Below, piece after piece: positions 6,343 to 13,797 of a stretch of DNA of 23,191 nt. The position numbers and the translations under genes are program-made. How positions within the stretch are numbered: the first letter of the stretch is position 1; every line of letters starts with the position of its first letter. The notes beneath the pieces are model-generated. The model was not told the DNA's origin. It saw nothing but the letters and a program-made list of their open reading frames with translations, and searched no databases. This DNA is from Syntrophales bacterium (GTDB taxonomy: Bacteria > Desulfobacterota > Syntrophia > Syntrophales > UBA5619), in contig JAQTRB010000005.1 of assembly GCA_028712015.1 (NCBI GenBank), positions 1-23,191 on the forward strand, written 5' to 3'.

Positions 6343-7661
6343 GAACCGACCTCCAGCTTCTTCGTCACATTGTCGGCAATCCAATGCGGATCCCACCATT
6401 CCCGGGGATCGACGAACTGCCCGTGGACCGCGATGCCGAAGTGCAGATGATCACCGCCGGCGAGGCCGGTCATGCCGGAAAGGCCGACCACTTCACCCCG
6501 TGTGACGTTCTGATCAACCTTGACCTGGATGCCGCTCATGTGGGCATACAGCGTCGAAAGGCCCATCCCGTGATCGATGATGACCGTGTTCCCGTAGATG
6601 CCGAGCATCCCCGTGAAACGGACGATGCCGTTGTTGGCGGCCTCGATCGGCGCATGGACAACCGATGCGAGATCGATGCCGATGTGGAGGCTTTCACCGA
6701 TCGGTTTGCCCTCGTAGAGATAGGTCCGGCGATCGCCGAAAAGGGCCATCGGCGCACCATTTTTCATCCGGAGAAAGGTGTCCTGCCATAACGGTCGAGG
6801 CTCCGACTTCAGACAAACGGATTGAATGGTTTTGAGATTGTCGGCGCGCAGTGTCGTATTGACATGGATGAAGGTATCGATCGCCGATTTTCCGCGCAGT
6901 TCCGGAATCAATGTCTGGAATTCCGGCATCTTCTGACCGAGAAAGCTTTCCGAAAGATTCATGGTGTCGCTGCGGAACTTCCGCTTCAAAATCAGGGCGG
7001 GTATGCCGCTTGCCGTTTCATTTCCGGCCTGATCCCGGGCCAGGATTCTGATCTGTGGAACCCCGGGCGAAGCATCCAAGGGCAGCGCAAAATAGGCGGC
7101 ATAACCAGGTTTTCCGGACAGCGTGGCCGGATACGCCGGATAGAAGAGGTCGCCAACCTGAACGCCGGTCACGGGAACGGCTTCCGAAAGATGATAGGCG
7201 ACAACGCAGGTTCCTCCGGGGTTGATGTGGTTCTGGGTGTTGAGCTGGAAAATCTGGGGCGGCAGGAAGTCGATGGTGACCGGGCGCTTGAGCGTAGTCC
7301 TGTTCTTCCAGAGGGAGTGATCGACGGCCGTGAGGGTCAACTCGGCCGGTCCGTCATTCAGCTTCAGGCCGACCGCGTCCAACACGACGGAAACCATCTT
7401 GCTGTGAACACCCGTTTCCGGATAGTCGATGACGGACAGAACCTGGGATTTGTTGTTCTGGGTGATGAGGATCTCCGTTCGACGGAGTCCTCGGCCGGAA
7501 TCCGCAAAGGTGACGTTCAGAGCCTTTTGACGGCCGATGACGACGGCATCCGGACCGGCATCCATGGAGGGTTTTCCTCTCTCTCCGACGGTCATAAAAA
7601 GCCACCCGCCCGCGAGGAATAGAACGAGACACCCGATCAGATACCAGAATTTCTTTTGCAT
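6339..7661 (-). CDS. Membrane-anchored M23 (LytM-type) metalloendopeptidase
   Basis: The product is a probable peptidoglycan endopeptidase, or a divisome/envelope activator with the same fold. It is 440 residues long from the ATG at 7661. One hydrophobic segment (residues 6-23, FWYLIGCLVLFLAGGW) anchors it in the inner membrane, with the rest periplasmic. Residues about 40-230 are a beta-rich region with Ig-like character. The C-terminal M23 domain (about 322-425) has the zinc ligands His326 and Asp330 in HIGID and the pair His405/His407 in DHLHFGI, so it looks catalytically competent. An in-frame upstream ATG at 7721 exists, but the start at 7661 has a GGGGAGG ribosome site and a hydrophobic N-terminus directly after it. 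It is transcribed toward rapZ and overlaps it by four bases. Confidence 0.93.
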   Translation of the reverse strand: MQKKFWYLIGCLVLFLAGGWLFMTVGERGKPSMDAGPDAVVIGRQKALNVTFADSGRGLRRTEILITQNNKSQVLSVIDYPETGVHSKMVSVVLDAVGLKLNDGPAELTLTAVDHSLWKNRTTLKRPVTIDFLPPQIFQLNTQNHINPGGTCVVAYHLSEAVPVTGVQVGDLFYPAYPATLSGKPGYAAYFALPLDASPGVPQIRILARDQAGNETASGIPALILKRKFRSDTMNLSESFLGQKMPEFQTLIPELRGKSAIDTFIHVNTTLRADNLKTIQSVCLKSEPRPLWQDTFLRMKNGAPMALFGDRRTYLYEGKPIGESLHIGIDLASVVHAPIEAANNGIVRFTGMLGIYGNTVIIDHGMGLSTLYAHMSGIQVKVDQNVTRGEVVGLSGMTGLAGGDHLHFGIAVHGQFVDPREWWDPHWIADNVTKKLEVGS

Positions 7662-7692
7662 GGTTGGTCTGCCTCCCCGAAGAACTGGCTGG

Positions 7693-7721
7693 GGTATAGC
7701 CACTTTGCGTGCGCATTGCAA
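7693..7721 (-). promoter_or_regulatory. Sigma-70-type promoter for the M23 peptidase gene
   Basis: On the minus strand TTGCAA (7716-7721) is followed after exactly 17 bases by TATACC (7693-7698). The expected transcription start near 7686 leaves about 25 bases of leader that include the GGGGAGG ribosome site. Visible match only; activity is inferred. Confidence 0.5.
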
Positions 7722-7760
7722 GTCGAAAAACCGTTTCCCCGCCGAGGATCCATGAATTTC

Positions 7761-7789
7761 TTGCTCTTACGGGTCATTCTTGTTATAAA
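7761..7789 (+). promoter_or_regulatory. Sigma-70-type promoter for coaBC
   Basis: TTGCTC (7761-7766), a 17-base spacer and TATAAA (7784-7789). A start near 7796 would give about 20 bases of leader holding the GGGGAGGA ribosome site (7803-7810). Together with the minus-strand promoter at 7693-7721 it forms a compact divergent pair with no overlap. Confidence 0.5.
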
Positions 7790-7815
7790 CCATGATAATG
7801 CTGGGGAGGACGGAA

Positions 7816-9027
7816 ATGCTGAAGGACAGAAGGATCGTTCTGGGTGTAACCGGCGGGATTGCCGCCTATAAATCCGCGGAACTGCTCCGGGAGCTGGTTC
7901 GGCGCGGAGCGAAGGTCCGGGTCGTTATGACGGAACATGCCTGTCGTTTTGTGGCGCCGCTCACCTTTGAAACCCTTTCGGGGAATCCCGTGGCCATGGA
8001 CCTTTTTCAGGCGCCGGGACCCTTCGAAATCGGCCATATTTCGCTTGCTGAGTTTGCCGAATTGATCGTGATTGCCCCTGCGACGGCAAACGTCATCGGC
8101 AAGGTGGCTGCGGGGTTGGCCGATGACCTTTTAACCACGGTTGTTCTGGCCACGGAGGCGCCCATTCTCCTCTGTCCGGCAATGAACGCAAAAATGTATG
8201 CGAATATCGCGGTTCGGGCGAACCTTGCCCAACTGGTTTCCCGCGGCCATGCCGTCGTCGAACCGGGTTACGGCGAACTGGCATGCCGGACGGAGGGACA
8301 GGGACGGCTTGCCGAACCGATGGAAATTGCGGAAGAGATCGAGTCGATGTTGACGGGGAAGGATCTTCGTGAGGAACGGGTCCTCGTGACGGCCGGGCCG
8401 ACCCAGGAATCCTTCGATCCGGTGCGGTTCATCAGCAACCACTCTTCCGGGAAGATGGGGTATGCTCTGGCATTGATGGCAAAACGGCGGGGTGCGACGG
8501 TGACGCTGATCAGCGGTCCTACCGCGCTTGATGTGCCGCGGGGCGTTGAATTGGTGCCGGTTCGAACCGCCGTCGAGATGGGGAAGGCCGTATTGGAACG
8601 TCTGGAGCAGGCCACGGTGGTCATCAAAGCCGCCGCGGTGGCCGATTACCGGCCGGCGGTTTGCGAACCTGCGAAGATCAAGAAGGGGGAAGGTTCCATC
8701 ACCGTCTGTCTGGAACGAAATCCGGATATTCTCTCCGAAGTGGCCCACCGGAAGGGGGGAAGGATCCTGGTTGGATTTTCGATGGAATCGGATCACCTGA
8801 TCGAAAACGCCCGAAAGAAGCTCTTGGAGAAAGGGATGGATTTCATCGTGGCCAATGACGTCACCGAACCCGGGGCCGGCTTTCAGGTCGATACGAACGT
8901 GATCCACATTCTGGACCGGAACGGTGTGGCGTCTTTTCCCCGGATGGACAAGCGGGATGCGGCCGGGATCATTCTCGACCGGGTAAAGCGGATCCGGGAA
9001 GAAGAAAGGGCCCGCGATGAACGTTGA
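7816..9027 (+). CDS. coaBC: Bifunctional phosphopantothenoylcysteine decarboxylase/phosphopantothenate-cysteine ligase
   Basis: CoaBC carries out two consecutive steps of coenzyme A synthesis. CoaB joins cysteine to 4'-phosphopantothenate using CTP, and CoaC decarboxylates the product using FMN. The 403 residues split into an N-terminal CoaC flavoprotein domain (1-180) and a C-terminal CoaB domain (185-400). CoaC shows LGVTGGIAAYKSAEL (9-23), the catalytic His74 in GHISLAEF, PAMN (121-124) and the reactive Cys157 in ELACRTEGQGR. CoaB shows TAGPTQESFDPVRFISNHSS (192-211), AAVADYRP (273-280) and the KIKK lysine segment (287-290). The ATG at 7816 is chosen over the in-frame ATG at 7792 because GGGGAGGA (7803-7810) lies between them, 5 bases before 7816. 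It overlaps the next gene by 11 bases. Confidence 0.97.
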   Translation: MLKDRRIVLGVTGGIAAYKSAELLRELVRRGAKVRVVMTEHACRFVAPLTFETLSGNPVAMDLFQAPGPFEIGHISLAEFAELIVIAPATANVIGKVAAGLADDLLTTVVLATEAPILLCPAMNAKMYANIAVRANLAQLVSRGHAVVEPGYGELACRTEGQGRLAEPMEIAEEIESMLTGKDLREERVLVTAGPTQESFDPVRFISNHSSGKMGYALALMAKRRGATVTLISGPTALDVPRGVELVPVRTAVEMGKAVLERLEQATVVIKAAAVADYRPAVCEPAKIKKGEGSITVCLERNPDILSEVAHRKGGRILVGFSMESDHLIENARKKLLEKGMDFIVANDVTEPGAGFQVDTNVIHILDRNGVASFPRMDKRDAAGIILDRVKRIREEERARDER

Positions 9028-9727
9028 TGCCGAGCCGCGGGAAGAACTCCATGGACTGGTCCGTTCGCTGCTGGAGCGGGTGCGTGGAGACGGCGAGTCG
9101 GGAAGGCCCCGCTCATATCTGTCCGGGGGAGTTGAGCGTCTCGCCCCGCCGCCGGCGCTGAACGGCAGAAACGAGGGCGGTCTGGAGACGGTTCGAGCGG
9201 ACATTGGCGATTGTCGGCGCTGCCCATTGGGAGGGCTTCGTCGCCGGCTTGTCTTCGGCGAGGGAAACGCCCGGGCCGACCTGGTTTTTGTCGGCGAAGC
9301 GCCGGGAGCGGACGAAGATGAACAGGGCAGGCCGTTTGTCGGCCGTGCAGGGCAACTGCTCACGAAGATCATCGAGGCGATGGGGTTGAAACGGGAAGAG
9401 GTCTACATCTGCAACATCCTGAAGTGCAGGCCTCCCGGGAATCGAAATCCCTTGCCGGACGAGATTGCCGCCTGCGAGCCTTTCCTGATCCGGCAGCTCG
9501 AAGCGATCCGGCCGCGGGTGATCTGCGCGCTGGGAAGCTTTGCGGCGCACGCCCTGCTGAAATCGGAGGCCCCGATCAGTGTGCTGCGGGGTCGGTTCCA
9601 TCGCTATCAGGGGATACCGCTGATGCCGACCTACCACCCGGCCTACCTGTTGCGGAACCCCGGGGCGAAGAAACAGGTCTGGGAGGATGTTCAGTCGATC
9701 ATGAAGGTCCTCCGGCAAGCGCCTTGA
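9017..9727 (+). CDS. Type-4 (iron-sulfur) uracil-DNA glycosylase
   Basis: Family-4 UDGs excise uracil from DNA and carry a structural [4Fe-4S] cluster. In the 236 residues the four expected cluster ligands are Cys66 and Cys69 (DCRRCPL), Cys137 (ILKCRPP) and Cys153 (AACEPF). The uracil-binding motif is GEAPGADEDEQGRPFVG (93-109), and the catalytic-loop motif is HPAYLLR (207-213). Residues 1-55 form a polar, low-similarity N-terminal extension before the first Cys. Such extensions are common in bacterial members formerly annotated as SPO1 DNA polymerase-related. The ATG at 9017 lies inside the coaBC end (11-base overlap), preceded by AAGAAAGGGC, so the two are probably co-translated. The functional link to CoA synthesis is not obvious. 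Confidence 0.93.
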   Translation: MNVDAEPREELHGLVRSLLERVRGDGESGRPRSYLSGGVERLAPPPALNGRNEGGLETVRADIGDCRRCPLGGLRRRLVFGEGNARADLVFVGEAPGADEDEQGRPFVGRAGQLLTKIIEAMGLKREEVYICNILKCRPPGNRNPLPDEIAACEPFLIRQLEAIRPRVICALGSFAAHALLKSEAPISVLRGRFHRYQGIPLMPTYHPAYLLRNPGAKKQVWEDVQSIMKVLRQAP

Positions 9728-9879
9728 GATCGGAAAAGAGGGATTCCGGAGCGATCCAGCGTCGATCGGGATGGTTGTCTTTGCAAAAAGCGGATCTTCT
9801 TTTCCGCGGGATGGATTGCAATGGTTGCGTTCCGAGGCGTCGTCTGTGAGCGCAATGGATGATTGGTATGGGGGAATCG

Positions 9880-11193
9880 ATGATGCGCAAATACATCTTC
9901 ATGACCATGGCAACGGCCGTGCTGCTGATCGCTGTCCTGTCGTCCGGGCGGAATCTGCCGGCGGCGGAGAAGGCCCCCGTGTTCGATGTGATTACGGTCA
10001 CCGCCGCGATTACACCGCCGGTCGCGGAGTATATCCTGCAAAGTATCGGGGAAGCGGCGAAGAGCGGTGCGGAGGGGATAATCATCCGTTTGGACACGCC
10101 GGGCGGTCTTGATCTGGCGATGCGGGACATCGCCAAAGGGATTCTGAACGCCTCCGTGCCCGTCATTGTCTACGTCGCGCCCGCCGGGGCGCGTGCGGCG
10201 TCGGCCGGGGTGATTATCACCGCGGCGGCGCACATCGCGGCGATGGCGCCGGGCACGAATATCGGCGCCGCTCATCCCGTCGGCATCGGGATCGGTGGCG
10301 GAATGGACAAAACCATGAGCCAGAAGGTGGAAAACGACGCCGTAGCCTATGTCAAGGGAATCGCCAAGAAGCGGGGGAGAAGCGAAGAGTGGGTGGAGAA
10401 GGCGGTTCGCAAGAGCGAATCGATCACCGCCGAGGAGGCGCTCCGCTTGAAGGTGATCGATTTCGTGGCAAGCGATCTCAACCGTCTTATGGAGCAGATG
10501 GACGGCCGGGAGGTATCGCTGGCGGCGGGCAAGAAAAACCTGAAGACGAAGGGCGCCGTGATCAACGAAAAGGTCATGGGCGCGCGGCAGAAGATTCTCT
10601 CCGCGCTGAGTGATCCAAACATTGCCTACATTCTTCTGTTGATCGGTCTGGCCGGTCTCTATTTCGAGTTCTCCAATCCCGGAAGCATTCTTCCCGGCGT
10701 GATCGGAGGAATCTCCCTGATCATGGCCTTCTTCGCGATGCAGACGCTTCCGGTGAACTACGCGGGGATCGCGCTCATCCTCTTTGCGATCATCCTGTTC
10801 ATCGCCGAGATCAAGGTGATCAGTCACGGTATCCTTGCGGTCGGGGGGATTGTCTCGCTTGTGATCGGTTCTCTGATGCTTTTCCGGACCCCCGACGCGT
10901 CGATCCGGATCTCCTGGAGCGTCTTGATCCCGGCCGTAGCGGTGACCTCTCTCTTCTTCCTCACCGTCATTGCCATCGCCGTCAAGGCGCAGTTGCGAAA
11001 ACCCCAGGGCGGGAAAGAGGCAATGGTCGGCGAAGAGGGGCTGGCGGTAACCGATATCTTCAAGGAAGGAAAGGTTTTGATCCGCGGAGAGTACTGGAGC
11101 GCTTCCAGCGACAAGGCGATTGCAAAGGGGGCGCGGATCCGCGTGATTCAGGTGGAAAATCTAATCGTCAAGGTCGAACCCATCGAAGAATAA
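9880..11193 (+). CDS. NfeD-family membrane-bound serine protease (ClpP-class)
   Basis: This is a long-form NfeD protein, a periplasmic-facing serine protease domain joined to a multi-pass membrane region and a C-terminal OB-like NfeD domain. In studied relatives it cleaves the stomatin encoded next door. From the ATG at 9880 it has 437 residues. An N-terminal signal segment (6-22) is followed by the ClpP-like domain (about 36-230). The nucleophile is Ser108 in ARAASAGVIIT and the general base is Lys149 in SQKVENDA; the 41-residue gap equals that of the Ser97/Lys138 dyad of the archaeal PH1510 protease. Hydrophobic segments span about 248-372. The NfeD domain (about 380-435) ends with IRVIQVENLIVKVEP. 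An in-frame ATG at 9859 is possible, but GGGGGAA (9870-9876) favours 9880 or 9883. I find no convincing promoter in the 152 bases upstream. Confidence 0.93.
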   Translation: MMRKYIFMTMATAVLLIAVLSSGRNLPAAEKAPVFDVITVTAAITPPVAEYILQSIGEAAKSGAEGIIIRLDTPGGLDLAMRDIAKGILNASVPVIVYVAPAGARAASAGVIITAAAHIAAMAPGTNIGAAHPVGIGIGGGMDKTMSQKVENDAVAYVKGIAKKRGRSEEWVEKAVRKSESITAEEALRLKVIDFVASDLNRLMEQMDGREVSLAAGKKNLKTKGAVINEKVMGARQKILSALSDPNIAYILLLIGLAGLYFEFSNPGSILPGVIGGISLIMAFFAMQTLPVNYAGIALILFAIILFIAEIKVISHGILAVGGIVSLVIGSLMLFRTPDASIRISWSVLIPAVAVTSLFFLTVIAIAVKAQLRKPQGGKEAMVGEEGLAVTDIFKEGKVLIRGEYWSASSDKAIAKGARIRVIQVENLIVKVEPIEE

Positions 11194-11209
11194 AAAAGGG
11201 AGGTCAGTC

Positions 11210-11968
11210 ATGTCAGGTATGTACCCAACCATCGTCGTGGTCGTTCTGGTCGTCATGTTTCTCGCGTCGGCCATCCGGATTCTCAACGAGTATGAAAGGG
11301 CCGTCATCTTTCGTCTGGGAAGGGTGATCGACACCAAAGGCCCCGGTCTCATCATTCTGATTCCCATCGTCGATAAGATGGTCAAGATCGACATGCGGAC
11401 GATCACCATGGACGTTCCGGCCCAGGATGTCATCACCCGGGACAACGTCTCGATCAAGGTCAACGCGGTTGTCTATTTCCGCGTCGTGGATGCCAACCCC
11501 GCCGTCATCGGCGTCGAAAATTACCTCTACGCGACTTCTCAGCTTGCCCAAACGACCCTCCGGAGCGTCTGCGGGCAGATGGAGCTCGACGAAATCCTCT
11601 CCGAGAGGGAGAAGATCAACCTGCAGCTGCAGGAGATTCTGGATCGGAGCACCGATCCCTGGGGAATCAAGGTTTCCCTCGTCGAAGTCAAGCACATCGA
11701 CCTACCCGAGGAAATGAAGCGGGCGATGGCCAAGCAGGCCGAGGCGGAGCGGGAGCGACGCGCGAAGGTGATCAACGCCGAGGGCGAGTTCCAGGCCGCC
11801 CAGAAACTGATCGAGGCGGCGGCGCTGATGGAGACCCAGCCGATGTCACTGCAGTTGCGTTATCTCCAGACCCTCAACCAGATTGCGTCCGAGAACAACT
11901 CGACGACCGTTTTCCCGATCCCGATCGATCTGTTCAAGCCGTTCCTGAAGCTGGCGGAAAAGGCGTAA
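11210..11968 (+). CDS. Slipin (stomatin/SPFH-domain membrane protein)
   Basis: Slipins are prokaryotic stomatins that oligomerise at the inner membrane and are thought to organise membrane microdomains. The 252 residues comprise an N-terminal hydrophobic segment (6-22), the SPFH/Band 7 domain (about 27-190: NEYERAVIFRLGRV, GLIILIPIVDKMVKIDMRT in part, DVITRDNVSIKVNAVVYFRV, SEREKINLQLQEIL) and a heptad-like helical tail (AMAKQAEAERERRAKVINAEG in part). A C-terminal hydrophobic segment ends in PIPIDLFKPFLKLAEKA. The conserved Pro between hydrophobic segment and Band 7 domain is seen in GPGLIILIP. GGGAGGT precedes ATG 11210, only 16 bases after the NfeD gene, the usual protease-stomatin pair. 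A strong stem-loop starts two bases past the stop. Confidence 0.96.
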   Translation: MSGMYPTIVVVVLVVMFLASAIRILNEYERAVIFRLGRVIDTKGPGLIILIPIVDKMVKIDMRTITMDVPAQDVITRDNVSIKVNAVVYFRVVDANPAVIGVENYLYATSQLAQTTLRSVCGQMELDEILSEREKINLQLQEILDRSTDPWGIKVSLVEVKHIDLPEEMKRAMAKQAEAERERRAKVINAEGEFQAAQKLIEAAALMETQPMSLQLRYLQTLNQIASENNSTTVFPIPIDLFKPFLKLAEKA

Positions 11969-11969
11969 A

Positions 11970-12007
11970 CCAAAGCGCGGGGAGGGCAAACCTGTCCGCG
12001 CATTTGG
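11970..12007 (+). other. Stem-loop directly after the NfeD-slipin pair
   Basis: CCAAAGCGCGG (11970-11980) pairs with CCGCGC-A-TTTGG (11996-12007), an 11-bp stem with one bulged A at 12002 and a 15-base loop that can itself pair AGG/CCT. No T-run follows on the plus strand, so it may be a 3'-end stabiliser or partial attenuator rather than a classic terminator. The downstream membrane protein gene starts 65 bases later. Confidence 0.4.
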
Positions 12008-12071
12008 AATAAAATGTCCGTCGTAAAAAATCGTTTGCAGGACAAACCCATGCGGAGGCGATCGTTTCTTT

Positions 12072-12410
12072 ATGGCGAATCGCAACAAAAGAAATATCCT
12101 GACGGGCGGAATGATTCTGATCACCATTGGGACGCTGATCATCCTGCACAAAACCGACGCCTGGGAATTCTCCCGCAGTTGGCCGTTGCTGCTCATCGTG
12201 ATTGCCGCGGGAACCCTGATTCAGCGGTGGCGGGACATCGGAGGCTGGATCATCGGGTGCGTCGGCGTGGTCTTTTTCCTCGTGGAGAATATCGAAATGG
12301 AGATTTGGAGGATCGTGAATCTTCTGCTTCCCCTTCTTCTGATTCTGGTGGGTGTGCAGATTGTCATAAAATACTTCAAGAAAAAGACGGATGACATTGA
12401 TCATCCATAA
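12072..12410 (+). CDS. Small multi-pass membrane protein, DUF5668/LiaI-like
   Basis: I recognise the general pattern of the DUF5668 (LiaF-N/LiaI-like) transmembrane domain, not a specific gene. The 112 residues carry four hydrophobic segments: about 9-26 (ILTGGMILITIGTLIILH), 35-50 (SRSWPLLLIVIAAGTL), 57-75 (GGWIIGCVGVVFFLVENIE) and 82-104 (VNLLLPLLLILVGVQIVIKY). The W-PLLLI signature appears in the second segment, and the protein ends in a short charged tail (KKKTDDIDHP). Its biochemical role is unknown; relatives are often linked to envelope-stress responses. It follows the NfeD-slipin pair after a stem-loop, so it may be a third member of a membrane-quality module. The start at 12072 has a GGAGG 13 bases upstream, longer than usual spacing. 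Confidence 0.75.
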   Translation: MANRNKRNILTGGMILITIGTLIILHKTDAWEFSRSWPLLLIVIAAGTLIQRWRDIGGWIIGCVGVVFFLVENIEMEIWRIVNLLLPLLLILVGVQIVIKYFKKKTDDIDHP

Positions 12411-12522
12411 AATCTGCTTACAAAACTTCCTATATTTTATCGAGTTTGGGACCATGCTGACTTTTGGGCGGCGGTGATGGGGATTGCCTTTGATCAGGGA
12501 GTCAGCGATGTCGACATGGCGC

Positions 12523-12539
12523 GGCGCGGAAAGCGCGCC
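12523..12539. other. GC-rich hairpin between convergent genes
   Basis: GGCGCG (12523-12528), loop GAAAG, CGCGCC (12534-12539). It lies 8 bases beyond the hemW stop on the minus strand and 113 bases beyond the DUF5668 stop on the plus strand. No clear T-run on either side, so intrinsic termination is doubtful. Confidence 0.25.
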
Positions 12540-12546
12540 TTGCCGT

Positions 12547-13797
12547 TCAAATCAGGGCGAGGCTGTCGGCGACGGCCATTCCCGTGCGGGTCGGCCGGAG
12601 AAATCCATCGCGGATCTCCACAAGCCCTTCCCGGGAAAGCTTCATCAGCACATCCCGCTTTTCCATGAGAAGATCCCGGCCGTAGCGGATCTTGAACGTT
12701 TCCAGACAGATTCCGCGGCGCGTCCGGAAACCGAGGAAGAGATCCTCCAGGCTGAGCTGTTCGTTGCTCAGGGTTTCCACCGCTTCGATGGGGGCTCGTC
12801 CGGATGCCAGATCGTTGATGTAGAGGCCGACGGCGCGGCAGTTCCAGCGGCGTTCTCGTCCCTGGAAGGAGTGCGCCGTGGGGCCGAGTCCCAGATAGGG
12901 AATATGATCCCAGTATTTGCGGTTGTGTCTCGATTCCCGGCCCGAACGGGAATAATTGGAAACCTCATAGTGGGTGTAACCATGATTCTCCAGGAATTCC
13001 GATGTGGCGCTGAAAAAATCAGCCTGAAGCGCATCGTCGGGGAATACGACCTCCCCCCGTCGGAATTGTTCATCGAGGAGGGTTCCATCCTCCAGGGTCA
13101 GTTGATAACAGGAGAGGTGGTCGGGATCTAAGGCAATGGCTTCGCGGAGAGTCGCAAACCAGGCGGACATCGTTTGAGTGGGGACGCCGTAGATCAGATC
13201 GATGCCGATGTTTTCCATCCCGGCGATCCGGGCGGCCGTGACGGCGGCAACGGCTTGCCGCCGATCATGGCGGCGGCCGAGAAAGGCCAGTATCCGGTCA
13301 TCGAAGGATTGGACGCCGATGTTGAGTCGGTTTACCCCGGCCCGGCACATCGCGTTGAGGAGCCCGGCATCGATGTCCGCGGGATTCGTTTCGACGGTGA
13401 TCTCCGCATCGCTTGCGATCGGAAAGACCCCGCGGATGTCGGCGATCAGTCTTTCAAGTTCCGTCGCGGGCAGAACGGAGGGAGTCCCGCCACCGATGTA
13501 GAGCGTGTCAAAAGAGGGGGCCCATTCCCGGTAAAGCTCCATTTCCCGACGGAGGGCCGCCAGATAGTCGGGGATCTGCGACCTATCGGTGATGGAGTAG
13601 AAGCCGCAGTAAACGCATTTCCGGATACAGAACGGGATGTGAATGTAAAGCGCCGGAAGCGCATCCGGTATCGCGGATGGTTCCGGCGGATTTTTGTCCG
13701 CTGTCAGAGACGTTTCTTCAGACATTCGCCCTGCCGAGAAATCCCAAGAATCCTTTGAATAAGGATCCCGTTCCGGCGGTCTGAAAAGTTGCGCCAT
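12547..13797 (-). CDS. hemW: HemW-like radical SAM protein (heme chaperone)
   Basis: HemW-type proteins are radical SAM relatives of anaerobic coproporphyrinogen oxidase (HemN) that bind heme and deliver it to target proteins. They were long annotated as coproporphyrinogen III oxidase. The radical SAM cluster ligands are Cys57, Cys61 and Cys64 in FCIRKCVYCGFYS. The GGGTPS SAM-binding motif follows near 103, then ETNPADID and LNIGVQSFDDRILAFLGRRH (C-terminal side partly shown). The C-terminal HemW domain has YEVSNYSRSGRESRHNRKYW and EDLFLGFRTRRG. The protein lacks the HemN CxxxCxxCxC pattern with its extra Cys. It has 416 residues from 13797, about 40 longer than typical at the N-terminus. The ATG at 13725 is an alternative. 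The start at 13797 abuts the lepA stop with no gap, and neither start has a strong ribosome site. Confidence 0.93.
   Translation of the reverse strand: MAQLFRPPERDPYSKDSWDFSAGRMSEETSLTADKNPPEPSAIPDALPALYIHIPFCIRKCVYCGFYSITDRSQIPDYLAALRREMELYREWAPSFDTLYIGGGTPSVLPATELERLIADIRGVFPIASDAEITVETNPADIDAGLLNAMCRAGVNRLNIGVQSFDDRILAFLGRRHDRRQAVAAVTAARIAGMENIGIDLIYGVPTQTMSAWFATLREAIALDPDHLSCYQLTLEDGTLLDEQFRRGEVVFPDDALQADFFSATSEFLENHGYTHYEVSNYSRSGRESRHNRKYWDHIPYLGLGPTAHSFQGRERRWNCRAVGLYINDLASGRAPIEAVETLSNEQLSLEDLFLGFRTRRGICLETFKIRYGRDLLMEKRDVLMKLSREGLVEIRDGFLRPTRTGMAVADSLALI

Noticed and set aside
8131..9372. 413-codon open frame on the minus strand opposite coaBC and the UDG gene
   Set aside because: Spans two clear genes on the other strand and shows no coherent protein features.
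9770..9820. Promoter search upstream of the NfeD gene, with TTGTCT and TTGCAA candidates
   Set aside because: No matching -10 box at suitable distance.
9691..10827. 378-codon minus-strand open frame opposite the NfeD gene
   Set aside because: His/Arg/Asp-rich mirror frame of a clear serine protease gene.
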